DNA of 64,000 nt from Callorhinus ursinus (lineage: Eukaryota; Chordata; Mammalia; Carnivora; Otariidae). The DNA is taken from positions 1,184,880 to 1,248,879 of the forward strand of contig NW_020313057.1 of assembly GCF_003265705.1 (NCBI RefSeq), written 5' to 3'. A program made the position numbers and the translations under genes. The notes below the pieces were generated by a model. That model searched no databases. It had not been told where the DNA came from and was given only the letters and a program-made list of their open reading frames with translations. Position 1 is the stretch's first letter; each line of letters starts with the position of its first letter. Shown here piece by piece: positions 1 to 12,734 of the stretch.

Positions 1-994
1 CCCTGGGCTGTAATAAGGAAGAGTAATAATGGATTTAGCATTGTCAGTTAAAATTTTGTTGATCTTTGTTGGGCTCATACAATTTAGAAATGACAACTTG
101 ACAATACAGAAATGTGCCATTCAGCACAGTGTCTAGGTGGAACAAGTTAACATCCATCTTATCAGGAACTTGAAGTCACTAAAGCTTCCAACAATACACA
201 GGAGGACACATCCCCAAATACAAGTTGAATATTGTAAAGAGAGTGCTAGGATTTGGGTGGAGGTCCAGGCTGACCTAACAGGAATGTTTGGAAAGCTGCT
301 ATTAAGGTTCAGCAAATACCAAACAGAATACCATTATATAATATGTACCAGATTGAATAAAAATTAATTATCATGAAATAATAGCATACCAGGCAGTGTG
401 TTAGGGTCTTTTATAGACTACTTACCCTAGTTGGTGAGCTAAAATTTCTGCATTTGGAAAAATAACCATAGAGTCAATATCCTATTTTGTCTAATTTTTA
501 CAAGGTTTTGAACACTCTCCAACTGGCCCTTCCGTAAACTCACTGGTAACGCTTGTGTAATTTGATTTGGGATCTGAGGACTTGGCAGATGCTATGAGTC
601 CTTTTGCCTCCAGGGTCTGATGAAAGCAAGTTCAGCAAGGTCCATTTCCTCAAAGGAAAGGGTTTACAATTGACTTTGGCCGTATGTCTTAGAACACATT
701 AAGTCTGGCTCAAGGAAAGCCACCAAATCAAGGAAAGACACATCCAGGCTAGACATCACATGTGTACTTCTCTCCCCCTAGATGTGCTCTTTGCTGTACC
801 TAGGAAAAGTTCCTACTCTACCTAACCCTTTGCTCAGTCAATCATTGCTAACTGCTTTAGATAAAGCACCAATTATTCATCAAGAAGTTAACACAAACAG
901 TCGTAGGCTCAGTCACATGCCTTCAGGGAATGTATTGTATTATGTCTGGATAAGTCCCTCCCTCCTTCCTTTCTTAGTCCCTCAAATAATTTTG
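1..994. other. Low-repeat intergenic DNA
   Basis: No repeat family or coding pattern is recognisable. The open frames here (for example 137-367 and 782-1039) are short, low in complexity constraints and resemble no known protein, so they are treated as chance frames. Confidence 0.5.
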
Positions 995-1705
995 AGGTAC
1001 CATTTAGTGCCAGGTGCCAGCATCGTCCCAAGAATATAATCATAAGCAAGAAAGACCTGTTCCCTGACCTCACAAAGCTAGGTGGGGGGAAATAAAAGCA
1101 ATTAAATATGCATACAATGAATGTGAAAATGAAACCTCAGTAACAATTACAAAGGTAAAGGCAGAATACAAAGAAAACACAGTATATTCAAGGCTTCTTG
1201 CCTAGTGAGGTTGGAGAGGGCTTTCCGGTGAAGGTCAGGGAAGGATCTATCAGACTGAGAAATGAAGGTGAAATTGGAGTTACATAGGTAAAGAGAGGAA
1301 GAAAGAGAGTTCCAGACAGAGGAAACAGGTATATATATATGAATATCTGGAAACTGGCCGAAGTAATGATACTTGGGGGACACTGAGGGAAGGCTTTGGC
1401 TGTGAAAGCCTATGATAGCAGAGTGAGCTGGGGCTTCTCAGAGGGGTGGGGAGGGGCTGGGGTTTATAGAACCCGTAAACCATGTTAAGGAAGGTTGCCT
1501 TTATGTTAAAAGCACTACAGACTATTAGGGATACTTAAGCAGAAGTTCAAACACCACTCTGCCTACAGGGAGGAGAATGAATTCACTGGAGCGAAGCAAG
1601 AGCGCCTGAACCAGCGGACGGGTTGGGAGACCATAGACTCCAGTTGCAGGACAATGCTGGCTTAGATTAGGCTAGTCGTGGTAATTAAGACAAGTGGACA
1701 GACGG
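995..1705 (+). repeat. Ancient mammalian interspersed repeat, family not named
   Basis: The text resembles a familiar old repeat: an acute 'ttccctgacctcacaaagct' segment, then 'ggtcagggaagga', then 'agagttccagacagagg', in the order seen in many mammalian loci. It is strongly decayed and has no open frame. I cannot assign the family without a library search. Confidence 0.4.
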
Positions 1706-3266
1706 GGCTGGGGGGCATAAAGGTATACATTTTGGTTTCGAGTTACTCTTTGTTTTAGGCACTTTATGTTCTCCACTGATTTTAAGCTTTATCCCCGATA
1801 AAGGACAAACTTCTCCAACACAAGTTTATTTTTTCTTCCCCTTTCTTTTCCCCCTGGTTTTACCTTCCTTTGCTGCTGTTGTCTTATCCACATGGTGGAA
1901 CCCAATTTGACTTAAAGGGAAAAAACACCTAAACCGAACCTTTGAAACTCTGATGCTTCTTTTCAGCTGAATGGTCCATTTCTTTTTTGTTGCTGTTTTT
2001 TGGTGGAACAGCTATCAGGGGTGAGAGGTAGAAGGAGGACTTGAACACATTTGGAACATGGCCAAGACATCCTTACCTTTGTGAAGTCCTGATGAAATCT
2101 GGCTGTTATGAATCCTAAGTGAGTCTCATGATGTTTTCCAAGCAAATGAGACCACTTTGTAAAAAGCAAAAGCATCTTCTCACCAGGAAAGGGGGCCATG
2201 TGCAAGAGGAGGAGGTGTAAATGGAGAGGAGCCATCAGCCCTTTGAGAAGCTACATGATGTAACAGCCCCACTACACTGCCTCATTTGTGCTGGAAAATT
2301 TTAAATAGAGAAATAGAATCCTGTCCCATTAGCATAGCAACAAGTATGTTTGCAGCATAATAAACGTGGTTCCAGGGTGGCATTCGGCTCCATTTTGCAT
2401 GCCCTTCTGTCTCACCTTTTATTGCCAATGCCACTGAAGTCCTAATGGAAAGACAGCCCTTGAAAGAACCCCACTGGCTTTTTGGCTGCCTGTTGGCAAC
2501 AGAGGAGACAAGGAAGACGAGAATATACATTTGTAAAGTTCCACTTGCTTATCTTACTTAGGGACAGCATTTTCTCCTTTCGAGCTCATCTCCCAGCCAC
2601 TGTAATTAGGCTCTCTGGAAACAGCCTTGCAGCTGTCTTGACATCACAATAGCATTTTGATAAGCCCGGACAGTTACCAGTTCATCCGTCTGGCGAGACG
2701 CACTGCCGCATACCCACAGGTTTCACTGTATCCTGGTGGATGCCATTGGTTCTCAAAGGGAAATGGAAATATTTTTATAATAATATGCAAAGAAGTCACT
2801 CAGAAGCAGACTTAGGGTGTCAAAAGCTTGTCTTCAAACCTAGCAACCGGTCTTCTCATATTAAATCATTAATTTTCCAGGGCATAAATGAGCCTAGAGT
2901 TCTTTCCTTAATGAGTAGGCAAGGCAAAAGACAGTCAGAGAAAGAGGGAGGGTAGGTGACACCGAGGGAGATGTACATGGACAAAGGGAGAGGACAAGAA
3001 AGGCGGGAAGAAAGGTCTTCAGTTGTAAGCTTCCTGAGGTCAAGTTTCAAGTTCCCAGCACACTGCTGCTTTTGAATGTGATCTTGCATTTAGTCACGGT
3101 GGGACTGTGACTGGTAGGAGCTCCCCCCCATTTAAGCATCAGTGGGTTTGCAGTCAGATTGAAAGCCTCTGTCATGTATCAAGGTCTTCTATAATGGGAG
3201 AATCTTGAATTCAACCAGAATCGTCTATAGCAGTGACTTCAGGAGCCTTTTCACTTAACGTGGAGT
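1706..3266. other. Low-repeat intergenic DNA
   Basis: No repeat or gene is recognised. The part from about 2541 to 2710 has balanced composition with homeobox-like TAATTA and GATA-like motifs and could be conserved noncoding DNA, but nothing in the sequence alone proves that. Confidence 0.45.
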
Positions 3267-3430
3267 AGGGTTATCCAATAAGACTCGCAATGATGATGGA
3301 AACGGTCTATTTCTTGCTGTCAAAGCACTTGAAATGTGACTAGTGCAAGTAAGGGATTGAATTTTTTATTTTTCAATTTCAATTGACTACGCTACATCTG
3401 TCTGATGGCTACCATATTGGAAAGCACACT
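3267..3430. mobile_element. Short hAT-like nonautonomous DNA transposon
   Basis: Both ends carry imperfect inverted repeats: 'ggttatccaata' on the left and the complement of 'tattggaaagcac' on the right. The interior has the 'cacttgaaatgtgactagtg' and 'gatggctaccat' blocks typical of a common mammalian hAT-derived element. A second copy of the same family lies at 61563-61717. There is no transposase frame; it would have been moved by an autonomous relative. Confidence 0.6.
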
Positions 3431-4977
3431 GTGGAGGGCTGAAGTTACTTTTAAGGATTCATATACCCTCCTATCTGAAGAAAAAATAACAGTCATCTCC
3501 CTCCATCCCCAGACTAGAATTATTCTGCAGTCGTTAACTAAATGCTCTGAATAAACCTCGCACTTTCAAGTGGGAAAGAAAGGCATCTGAAGGACAGAAC
3601 AGTGGCTCAAGCCCTTGTGCAAAAGCCATGCCCCTTGCTCTCGAGGGCTTCATTTCTTCTGAAAATCTAGTCATTGCAAGTATTTCTACCATCACTGCAG
3701 AAGGAGAGTAGCTTTTGCTTCTGATTAACACCTGTAGGATTAGCCCGGCGCTGAGTCTCTCCTTGAGAGATGCTTACTAAATAGATTCAATGTGTGTTCG
3801 TAAAATGTAGTCCTCAAATTTTCCTGTAATAGGACTATATTTATTATGAGACACAGTTTCTTGATACTGGGAGGCAAGAAAGCATATTCCTCCCTCTAGT
3901 TGAGGGTGTGTGGTTGCTTTTAATAACCCTTTTGCTTTTAAATAAGACCCTTCATTTGAGCCATAAGCACAGTTATTTATGTTTTTCAGAAAACATCTGA
4001 CTGAATTCTGCTGTCATTGACTCTTTGAGGCATTAATGAATAGGACAGTTGCTATTCTGGGCCAGCTTTTGCCCCCTGGTCCTTGTGCTCTGCCTGTGTG
4101 TATCAGTAGAAGTGGCAATGTAGGCAAAAGGGGGAGACAGAATTTGGCCCATTGATTTCATTGCCACTGCTAAAACAGAAATGCCAACGCAAAGCTGAGC
4201 CACTAATTGGAAATGGAATAAACTGAAGAAATATTGGTTCAAATGGCAGCTATATTTTTTAAAGAGAAGATTTCAGTTGAAATGCCATAGGAGACAGTTA
4301 GCCAAAACATTTGTCTGTGGAAATTTCTCTTCTCAATTTTATTCAGATTTACAGCTGGGTGCTAAGTGAAGCATTTCTTGAGAACACATGCCATGGATAA
4401 ACCAAGATGTTTATTTTCCTCAGTAACAGATCAGACTGAACTCACAACAAATAGTTCAATTAGCATGATTACTAATAGGCTGATTAGTGCAGGCCACATT
4501 GAATGAAATAGAATGTGTTGGAACTGAGCTCCTAGGTGGACCATACCAAAGGTAAAGCTGTTAGCAGAGCAAGACCCCTAAAGCCGGTTTTCAGTTTTTG
4601 TGGAACATCAGGGTGAGAAAGATGGAGAAGGTGTCTGCATGCTCTGTAAAAACTGCTACTTACTTGATACATTGTGCATGATACTGTTCTCCAGTTCTTA
4701 CACAAGGACTTCTGGATGGAGTTCTACAATCCTCTTTGAATTTAGTGTCAGAAAAACACTTGCTTCTCCTGGTGAGCTACTTTAATTCCTTCTATCAGGC
4801 AATAAAACTCCACATCTCATTTTCATGTTGGTTTTCCCCCCCGAAGTCCTGGAAACTCAGCTGAATTCACTATTCAATTACATTATTAACCTTGGCTTTT
4901 ACTACCCCCCTACCCACATCTGGTTAATAGCAAGCCCCAAAGATACTGGTGGTCCATGGAATTTACTCCTCTCCGTT
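3431..4977. other. Low-repeat intergenic DNA
   Basis: No repeat family, exon or RNA gene was recognised in this stretch. Short frames such as 4033-4242 (-) and 4600-4785 (+) look like chance. Confidence 0.45.
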
Positions 4978-5101
4978 CTGAGTAATCTTGAACAAGTCCC
5001 CCTTTCTGTCTGAGCCCTAATTGACTCATCTGTGAAGTGGGCAATAATTATTTTTTCAGAGGTGTTTTGCTCCAGTGATGATTCATAGTAAACATTTAAA
5101 C
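4978..5101 (+). repeat. MIR SINE fragment
   Basis: The order 'cttgaacaagtcc', 'tctgagccctaa', 'ctcatctgtgaagtgggcaa' and 'gtaaacattt' follows the MIR core and 3' region read in the sense direction. The tRNA-like 5' part is missing. It is decayed, as expected of a mammal-wide element. Confidence 0.6.
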
Positions 5102-5276
5102 ATGCTAATTATAGGGTTGTATGGTGACAGATGGTAGCTACACTTGTCGTGAGCACAGCATAATGTATAGAGAAGTGGAGTCACTATGTTGTACACCTGA
5201 AACTAATGTAACATTGTGTGTCAGCTGTACTCAAAACATTTCTTTTAAAACCTCAAAAACCAAAAATGCTAATTAT
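5102..5276 (+). mobile_element. L1 3'-end stub with target-site duplication
   Basis: About 150 bp of L1 3' UTR, with the block 'ttgtacacctgaaactaat' read on the plus strand, is flanked by the 11-base direct repeat atgctaattat at 5102-5112 and 5266-5276. An A-rich tail precedes the second repeat. This is a heavily 5'-truncated insertion with no coding capacity. Confidence 0.65.
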
Positions 5277-5277
5277 T

Positions 5278-7238
5278 GAATTCCCACCAACAGTATAAGA
5301 GGGTTCCCCTTTCTCCACAACCTCGCCAACATTTGTTGTTTCTTACTTGTCCATTTTTGCCATTCTAACTGGTGTAAGGTGGTATCTCAATGTGGTTTTG
5401 ATTCGAATTTCCCTGATCGCCAATGATGATGAACATTTTTTCATGTGTCTGTTAGCCATTTGTATGTCCTCTTTGGAGAAATGGCCGTTCATGTCTTCTG
5501 CCCATTTTTTGACTTGATTATTTGTTTTTTGGGTGTGAGTTTGAGAAGTTCTTTATAGATCTTGGATATCAGTCCTTTGTCTGTAGTGTCATTTGTAAAA
5601 ATCTCCCCATTCCATGGGCTCCCTCTTTGTTTTGTTGACTGTTTCCTTTGCTGTGCAGAAGCTTTTTATCTTGATGAAGTCCCAAAAGTTCATTTTCACT
5701 TTTGTTTCCCTTGCCATTGGAGACGTGTCTTGAAAAAGTTGCTGTGGCCGATGTCATAGAGGTTACTGCCTATGTTCTCCTCTAGGATTTTAATGAATTC
5801 CTGTCTCACATTGAGGTCTTTCATCCATTTTGAGTTTATCTTTGTATATGGTGTAAGAGAATGGTTGATTTTCATTCTTCTGTATATAGCTGTCCAATTT
5901 TCCCAGCACCATTTATTGAAGAGACTGTCTTTTTTCCATTGCATATTTTTTCCTACTTTGTCGAAGATTGTTTGACCATAGAGTTGAGGGTCCATATCTG
6001 GGTTCTCTGTTCTGTTCCATTGGTCTCTAGGTCCGTTTTTGTGCCAGTACCATGCTGTCTTGGTGATCACTGCTTTGTAAGATAGCTTGAAATCAGGCAA
6101 CGTGATGCCCCCAGCTTTGTTTTTTCTTTTTCAACATTTCCTTGGCGATTTGGGGTCTTTTCTAATTCCATATAAATTTTAGGATTGTTTGTTCTAGCAC
6201 TTTGAAAAATGTTATTGGTATTTTGATCAGGATGGCGTTGAAGCTATAGATTGCTCTGGGCAGCATAGACATTTTAACAATGTTTATTCTTTCGATTCAT
6301 GAGCATGGAATACTTGTCCATCTTTTTGTGTCTTCAATGTCTTTCATGAGTGTTCTGTAGTTCCTAGAATATAGACCCTTTACCTCTTTGGTTACTCCAC
6401 TCTCAGCAATAGACAGATCATCTAAGCAGAAAATCAACAAAGAAACAAGAGCTTTGAATGACACACTGGACCAGATGGACCTCATAGATATATACAGAAC
6501 ATTCCACCTTAAAACAACAGAATACTAATTCTTCTCCAGTGCACATGGAACTTTCTCCAGAATAGACCACATACTGGGTCACAAATCAGGTCTCAACTGA
6601 TACCAAAAGATTGAGATTATTCCCTGCATATTCTCAGGCCTTAATGCTTTAAAACTGGAACCCAATCACAAGAAAAAAATTGGCAGAAATTCAAACACTT
6701 GGAAGCTAAAGACCACTCTGCTCAAGAATGTTTGGGTCAACCAGGAAATCAAAGAAGAACTTAAACAATTCATGGAAACCAATGAGAATGAAAACACATT
6801 GGTCCAAAACCTATGCAATACTGGAAAGGCGGTCCTAAAGGGGAAATACATAGCCATCCAAGCCTCACTCAAAAAAAGATAGAAAAATCCCGAATTCACC
6901 AACTAACTTTACACCTTAAAGATGTTGGACAAAAAACAACAAATGATGCCTAAGCCACACATTAGAAGAGAAATAAGATTGGAGCAGAGATCAATGAATT
7001 AGAAACCAGAAATACAGTAGAGCAGATCAACAAAAGTAGAAGCTGGTTCTTTGAAAGAATTAATAAGATCAATAAACCACTGGCCAGACTTATCCAAAAG
7101 AAAAGAGAAAAGACCCAAATTAATAAAATTATGGATGAAAGGGAAGAGATCATGACTAACACTAAGGAAATAGAAACAATTATTAGAAATTATTATCAAC
7201 AACTATATGCCAATAAATTAAGCAACCTGGAAGAAATA
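5278..7238 (-). mobile_element. Rearranged L1: inverted two-part copy
   Basis: Bases 5278 to about 6394 are the 3' half of L1 ORF2 on the minus strand (readable as the 134-residue frame 5696-6100). From about 6398 to 7238 the sequence switches to the plus strand and reads the endonuclease-to-early-RT part of ORF2. The two parts are head to head and lack the roughly 1 kb of ORF2 that lies between them. This is the arrangement made by twin priming during L1 insertion. The 3' UTR and poly(A) are not present at 5278, so the 3' end has been lost or the copy was later broken. Confidence 0.7.
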
Positions 7239-7258
7239 AATTTTAAATTATTCTTTCA

Positions 7259-7489
7259 ATCTGCAACTTAGGGGTGCCTGGGTGGCTCAGTCAGTTAAGT
7301 GTCTGCCTTTGGCTCAGGTCGTGATCCCAGAGTCCTGGGATCGAGCCCCACATCAGGCTCCTTGGTCAGTGGGGAGTCTGCTTCTCCCTCTCCCTGCTGC
7401 TACCCCCTCTCCCTGCTGCTCCCTCTGCTTGTGCTCTCTCTGTCTTTGTCAAATAAATTAATGAAACCTTTAAAAACATCTGCAACTTA
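7259..7489 (+). mobile_element. CAN-SINE (tRNA-derived) with 12-bp TSD
   Basis: The element starts at 7271 with the head 'ggggtgcctgggtggctcag', followed by the pol III A/B-box-containing tRNA-like part, a CT-rich run and an A-rich tail. The direct repeats atctgcaactta at 7259-7270 and 7478-7489 are identical, so the insertion is relatively young. It lies just beyond the 7238 end of the rearranged L1. Confidence 0.93.
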
Positions 7490-7599
7490 ATCTAAATCAT
7501 AAATCATATTTGGAAGCAAGTATGACATTAATGAGACAATCAAAATATGGTTGGGGGGTCATTATTTCAAGGATGAACCAAAATGGATACATTGACTTT

Positions 7600-8240
7600 G
7601 CTTTTCCTGTGTATTTACAGTTCCCTCTAAAGTTAAAATTTACATTGAGTGAAATGTACAAATCTTGTGTACAGCTCAGTGAATTTTGACAATGTATATA
7701 CTCATGTAGGCTATACCCCTATTAAGATGTAGAACAGTTCTTTTACCCAAGAAATTTCCCTTGGGCCTTTTTAAGTCAACCCCTCCTCAGACAAAGCTTT
7801 TGTGAATGCTTTCACTGTAGAGTTCTTTTCCTGTTTTAGAAATTCATATAAATGGAATCCTACAGTGTATACTCTTTTCTATCTGGCTGCTTTTCTCAAT
7901 GGAGGTATTGAGATTCATCCATATTTTTGAGATGGATGTAAAGTATCTTTTAATACTAGGTATCTCCTGTTGTATGAAGATACCATAAATTATTTATTTT
8001 CCTGTTGAGGGAATTTTGACTATTTCCAAATTCTGGCTATTATGAATAAAGTTGCTGTGAACATTCTTGCACCAGCCTATTGGTAGTCCTATGTTTTTTT
8101 CACTCCTGGAAAATTTCATAAGAATAAAAAGACTGTATAAATAAGTTGTACCATTTTACATTCCCATCAGCAAAATAAGAATGTTCCTTGCCAAGATTGG
8201 GTGTTACCAGCCTTTTTAAAAACAATACAAAAAACATGCT
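7600..8240 (-). mobile_element. Ancient L1M 3' part
   Basis: Read on the plus strand, it runs through the antisense of an old L1 3' UTR and the end of ORF2: 'ctcagtgaattttgacaa', 'tcatataaatggaatcct', 'ggctattatgaataaagttgctg' style blocks and 'cattcccatcagcaaaat'. It is highly diverged and has no usable frame. Confidence 0.65.
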
Positions 8241-11200
8241 TTTATATATTTATATTTATATATTTTTAAAATTTTTACTTTTGAATCATTTTAGATTTGC
8301 AGAATTATTTCAGACAAGTGTAGAGACTTGCAATATATCCCATACTTAGTTTTCCCTATTATGAACATCCCACGTTAGTATGGTACATTGCCACAATTGA
8401 TGAATCAATACTGACACATTACTAAGAAATAAACTAAAGCTCATATTTTATTCCGATTTCCTCAGTTTTCCCCTAATGTCCATTTTCTGTTCCTGGATGT
8501 CATCCAAGGTACCACATTGCATTCATTAACCGTATTTGCTTGGGCTCCTTTTGGCTGTGACAGTTTCTCTGACTTTCAATGTTTTTGACGCCCTTGAAGG
8601 TTTTCAGAAGTACTGGTTTTGTATGGAATGTCCCTTAGTTGAGATTTGTCTGCTGTTTTTCTCAAGATGAGGTGGGGTAATGTGTTTGGGGGAGGAAGAT
8701 CACGGAAGTAAAATGCCATTCTCATCACATCATAAAAAGAATGTGTACTATCAGTAGGATTTATTACTGGTGAGGTTAAGCTTGATCATTTGGTTGAGGT
8801 AGTGTCTATTTTTTCTATTATAAAGCTACTCTTCTCTTTCTTCCTTTCCATATTATACTCAGAAAGGAAGCCACTATGCACAGACCACACAAAAGGAGTA
8901 AGAAATTATGCTGTACCTCCTTAAGTGTGGAGTAGTTACAGAAATTACTTTGAATTCTTCTGCACAGGTGCTTTGTCTACTGTCTCAGTTTCTTATTTAA
9001 TCATCTCAGTATGAATACATACATATTTATTTATACTTTGGGTTGTAATCCAGTACTAACTTGCTTTTTTTCTTTCTTTCTTTTTTTTTGGATGCTAAGT
9101 TGTTCCAGCTTTGGCCATTGGGAACTCTTTCAGTTGGCTTCTGTGGCACTTCCATCATTTTATGTGCCACTTCTTAGTATTTTCTCACTTTTCAGCATTA
9201 TAAAATGCTCCAGAGTTATCTTGTACATTTCCTGCCTCAGTCTGAGAACCAGCCGTTTCTCCAAGGAGCCTGGGTTCCTTTTACTGGTTTTACTGGAACA
9301 CAGTATTTAGAAATCAAGACCTGCCTGCCAGGTGTGCTCATTGTTACTGTGGCATTCTTCTAAGGCCCCCTCGGTGGCCAGAGCGAGGAAATAGGTGTGT
9401 ATACTATCCTAGGTGGTGTGTATACATATCTGCAAATATTTCTGTATGTGACCATTCGTGTCTGTATAAAGCTAAGTATGAGTTCATACTGATGTCTCTA
9501 ATCCATCACCACTGGAGCATTCTAGCCGACCTCCCCGCCTTATCTGTAACCTCCCGTAGCAACCTCTAGAGTCCTGCATCTCAATTTCTGCTATCCATAA
9601 TTTTTTCCCCAAATGGTATTGGTGTTATATTTTTAAATGCATCACCAAATCTAAGGTCATGTAGATTTTCTCCCATGTTTTTTTTCCCCAAGAAGTTTTA
9701 TGGACTGCCATTCTAGATTTTGGTCTGTGATCCATTTGGAGTTAATTATGTATAAGGTATGAGGTTTGTGTCTAGATTCTTTTATTTTTTTGCATGTGGA
9801 CATCCAATTGTTCTAGTGTCTTTGTCGAAAAGACTTCTTTCTCCATCAAACTGCCTTTGTTCCTTTTCTCAAAAATCAGTTGATGGTGTTCATGTGAGTC
9901 TATTCTGTTGCATGTATCTATATGCCCATTCTTTCACCAATATAACACTGTCTAGATTACTGTAGACTTAAAGCTATCTTGAAATCAAGTATTGTGAGTC
10001 TTCTAAATTCGTTCTTCTTAAGCACTGTGTTGGCTATTCTAAGTCCTCGATAGTCCCAATGAATGTTAGGATCAATTTGTTGAGATCTACAAATGAGACT
10101 GCTAAGATTTTGCTGGGGCTGAATTTGAAATTATAGGTCTAACTGGGAAAAATAAACATCTTTACAGTACTGTCTTTCAATCCAAGAACAAAAAGTATCC
10201 ACTTATGTAGATCTTCATAAGTCTTTAAGTTTTTTGGTTTTCTGCTTATGGATCTTGTACATCTTTTGTTAGATTCATACCTAAATAAATAATTTTGGGG
10301 GCTACTAAAATGGTATTGTTTTTAATTTCAAATTCCAATTATTTGTTGTAGGTACCTTGTACCTTGAAGCCATGTTATAATCACTTATTAGTTCCAGCTG
10401 ATTTTTTTGGGTGGTTGAGTCTTTAGATTTTCTAACATAATCATGTCATCTGTGAAGAAATATACTTCTATTTCTTCCTTCCCAGTTAGTGTTTCTTTTA
10501 TTTTTTTATTGCACTAGTAGGTCTTTCCAGTACAGTGTTGAATAGGAGTGGTGAGAGGAGACTTCCTTGTGTTATTCCTCATCTTAGGGGGAAAGCATCC
10601 AATTTTTCATCATTAAGTTTGATGTCAGCAGATTTTCTTTTATATATTATCTATCAAGCTGATGAAGTTTCTCTCTATTCCTAGTTTGCTAAGAGTTTTT
10701 CATTTTTTTTTGATCATGAATGGGTGTTTGGTTTTGTCAAAAAATTTTTTCTGTGTCAATTTATAGAAACGTAATTTTTCTTGTTTAGTCTGTTTATGTA
10801 ATGGATTACATTGATTTTGTTAAACCACATTTGTATACCTAGAATAAACCTTACTTGGTCATAATATATAATTGTTTTTATACATTGTTGGAATCTGTTT
10901 ACTAATAATTTGTGGTAATTTTATGCATATGTTCATAAAAGGTATTAGTCTGTGGTTTTCCTTTCTTGTAATGTTTTTTTTTTTTTCCTCTGGTTTTGGT
11001 GTTAGGGAAATGCTGGCCTCACAGAGTAAGTTAAGAAATATTCTCTTTGCTTCTATTTTCTGGAAAATATGGTGAAGAATTAGTATAATTGTTTCCATAA
11101 ATATTTGGTAGAAATCACCAATGAATCCATCTGGGCCTGATCTTTTTTTTTTTTTCCTCTTTTTTGAAGGTTAAGAATTACTGATTCAATGTCTTTACTA

Positions 11201-11958
11201 AATGTAGGGGTATTTAGGTTATCTCTTTCTCCTTGTGTGTTTTGCTAGTTTGCATCTCTCAAGAAATTGGTCCATTTCATGTAAAATATCAAATTTATGG
11301 GTGTAGAGTATTTTTTACAGTTTTTTATTATCTTTTTAATGTCCACGGGATTAGTAGGCATTGGCCCCTCTTTCAATTCTGATTTACATATGCTCTGTTT
11401 GTTAGCTAAAAGTTTGTCAGTTTTATTAATCACTTAAATAAATAAGGTTTGATTTTTATTGAATTTACCTATTTTCCCATTCTCAGTTTCATTGCCATAT
11501 TCTCTAATTTTGGTTATTTCTTTTCTTGTGTTTGCTTTATGTTTAAATTGTTCTTCTTTCTTTAGTTTCCCTATTTGGATGTTTTGGTTATTGATTTTAG
11601 GTTGTTATTCTTTTTACAATTTATGTGTTTAATGCCATACATTTCCTTCACACCGCTACTTTTGCTGCATCTCAGAAATTTGGTAATTTGCATTCAGCTT
11701 CCATTTAGCTCACAAAATTTTTATGTTTGAGACTTCTTTGATCCATGTCTTATTTGAAGTGTATTCTTTATTTTCAAATATTTGGAGATTTTCCAGCTAT
11801 CTCTCTTTTACTGATTTCTAGTTTTATTCCATTGTGATCTGTGAACATATTTTGTATGATTTCTTTCTTTTAAATTTGTTAAGTGTGTTCTGTGGCCCAG
11901 AATATGGTCTGTCTTGATGATAGTTCCATAAGAATTTGAGAAGATTGTTCATTCTGCT

Positions 11959-11960
11959 GT

Positions 11961-12010
<50 letters not shown>

Positions 12011-12125
12011 ACCCTTTTTTTTTTTGAGATATAACTGACATAACATATTAGTTTCAGGGGTACAACATAATGATCTGATATATATACTGTGAAGTGATCA
12101 CTGTGAAGTGATCATTCTTTTGAAA
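11959..12125 (-). repeat. (TG)n microsatellite plus L1 3'-end stub
   Basis: A TG dinucleotide run at about 11959-12004 is followed by a T-rich tract and 'gagatataactgacataaca', which is the antisense of an L1 3' end. Both interrupt the ORF2 antisense of the host L1M: 'gaagattgttcattctgctg' before and 'attctgaaattgtcag' after. The flanks show only an approximate repeat around 'cattct'. Confidence 0.55.
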
Positions 12126-12421
12126 GGAGTATTCTGAAATTGTCAGTTAATTCAAGTTGATTGATAAGTTCTGCTTAGCTTAACTATTTCCTCATTGGTT
12201 TTTCCTTGTTTGATCTATTAAGTACTGACAGGAGGTGTTGAAGTCTCTATAATAGTGAATATGTCTATTTTTTTCTTTCAGTTCTATTAGTTTTTGTTTC
12301 ACTGTTGTTCCTCTATTGTTATGTGCATACATGGTTAGGACTGCTACATCTACTTTGTATGAAATTAATATAGCTACTTCAACCTTTTTTACCGTTAGCA
12401 TGGTGTAGCTCTCCTTTTGCT

Positions 12422-12638
12422 CTTAACCTGTCCATATATTTGTTTAAAGACTTATTTATTTATTTGACAGAGACAGAACAGGAACACAAGCAGGGGGAGT
12501 GGGAGAGGGAGAAGCAGGCTTCCCGTGGAGTAGGGAGCCCAATGCGGGGTTCAATCCCAGGACCCTGGGATCATGACCCAAGCCGAAGGCAGACACCCAA
12601 CGACTGAGCCATCCAGGCGCCCCTTAACCTGTCCATAT
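12422..12638 (-). mobile_element. CAN-SINE with 16-bp TSD
   Basis: The complement of the SINE head, 'gagccatccaggcgcccc', ends near 12622, and the A/T-rich tail lies at the left near 12438. The identical direct repeats cttaacctgtccatat at 12422-12437 and 12623-12638 mark the insertion into the ancient L1M ORF2 region. Confidence 0.92.
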
Positions 12639-12734
12639 TTAAAGTGGGTTTTTTTTACAAATAAGAGAGCTTTTTTTTCGTTTTTTTTTCGTTTTTTAGA
12701 CTACTTTCACAATCTCCATCTTGGATTTTTTTTT

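Noticed and set aside
782..1039. 85-residue frame near the left end as a gene
   Set aside because: No recognisable domain, splice context or neighbours; it overlaps the start of an old repeat.
7271..7345. tRNA-like heads of the SINEs as tRNA genes
   Set aside because: They have the diverged CAN-SINE head joined to CT-rich and A-rich tails and TSDs, so they are SINEs.
11959..12004. Regular repeats as a CRISPR array
   Set aside because: These are dinucleotide microsatellites without spacers, in a mammalian genome.
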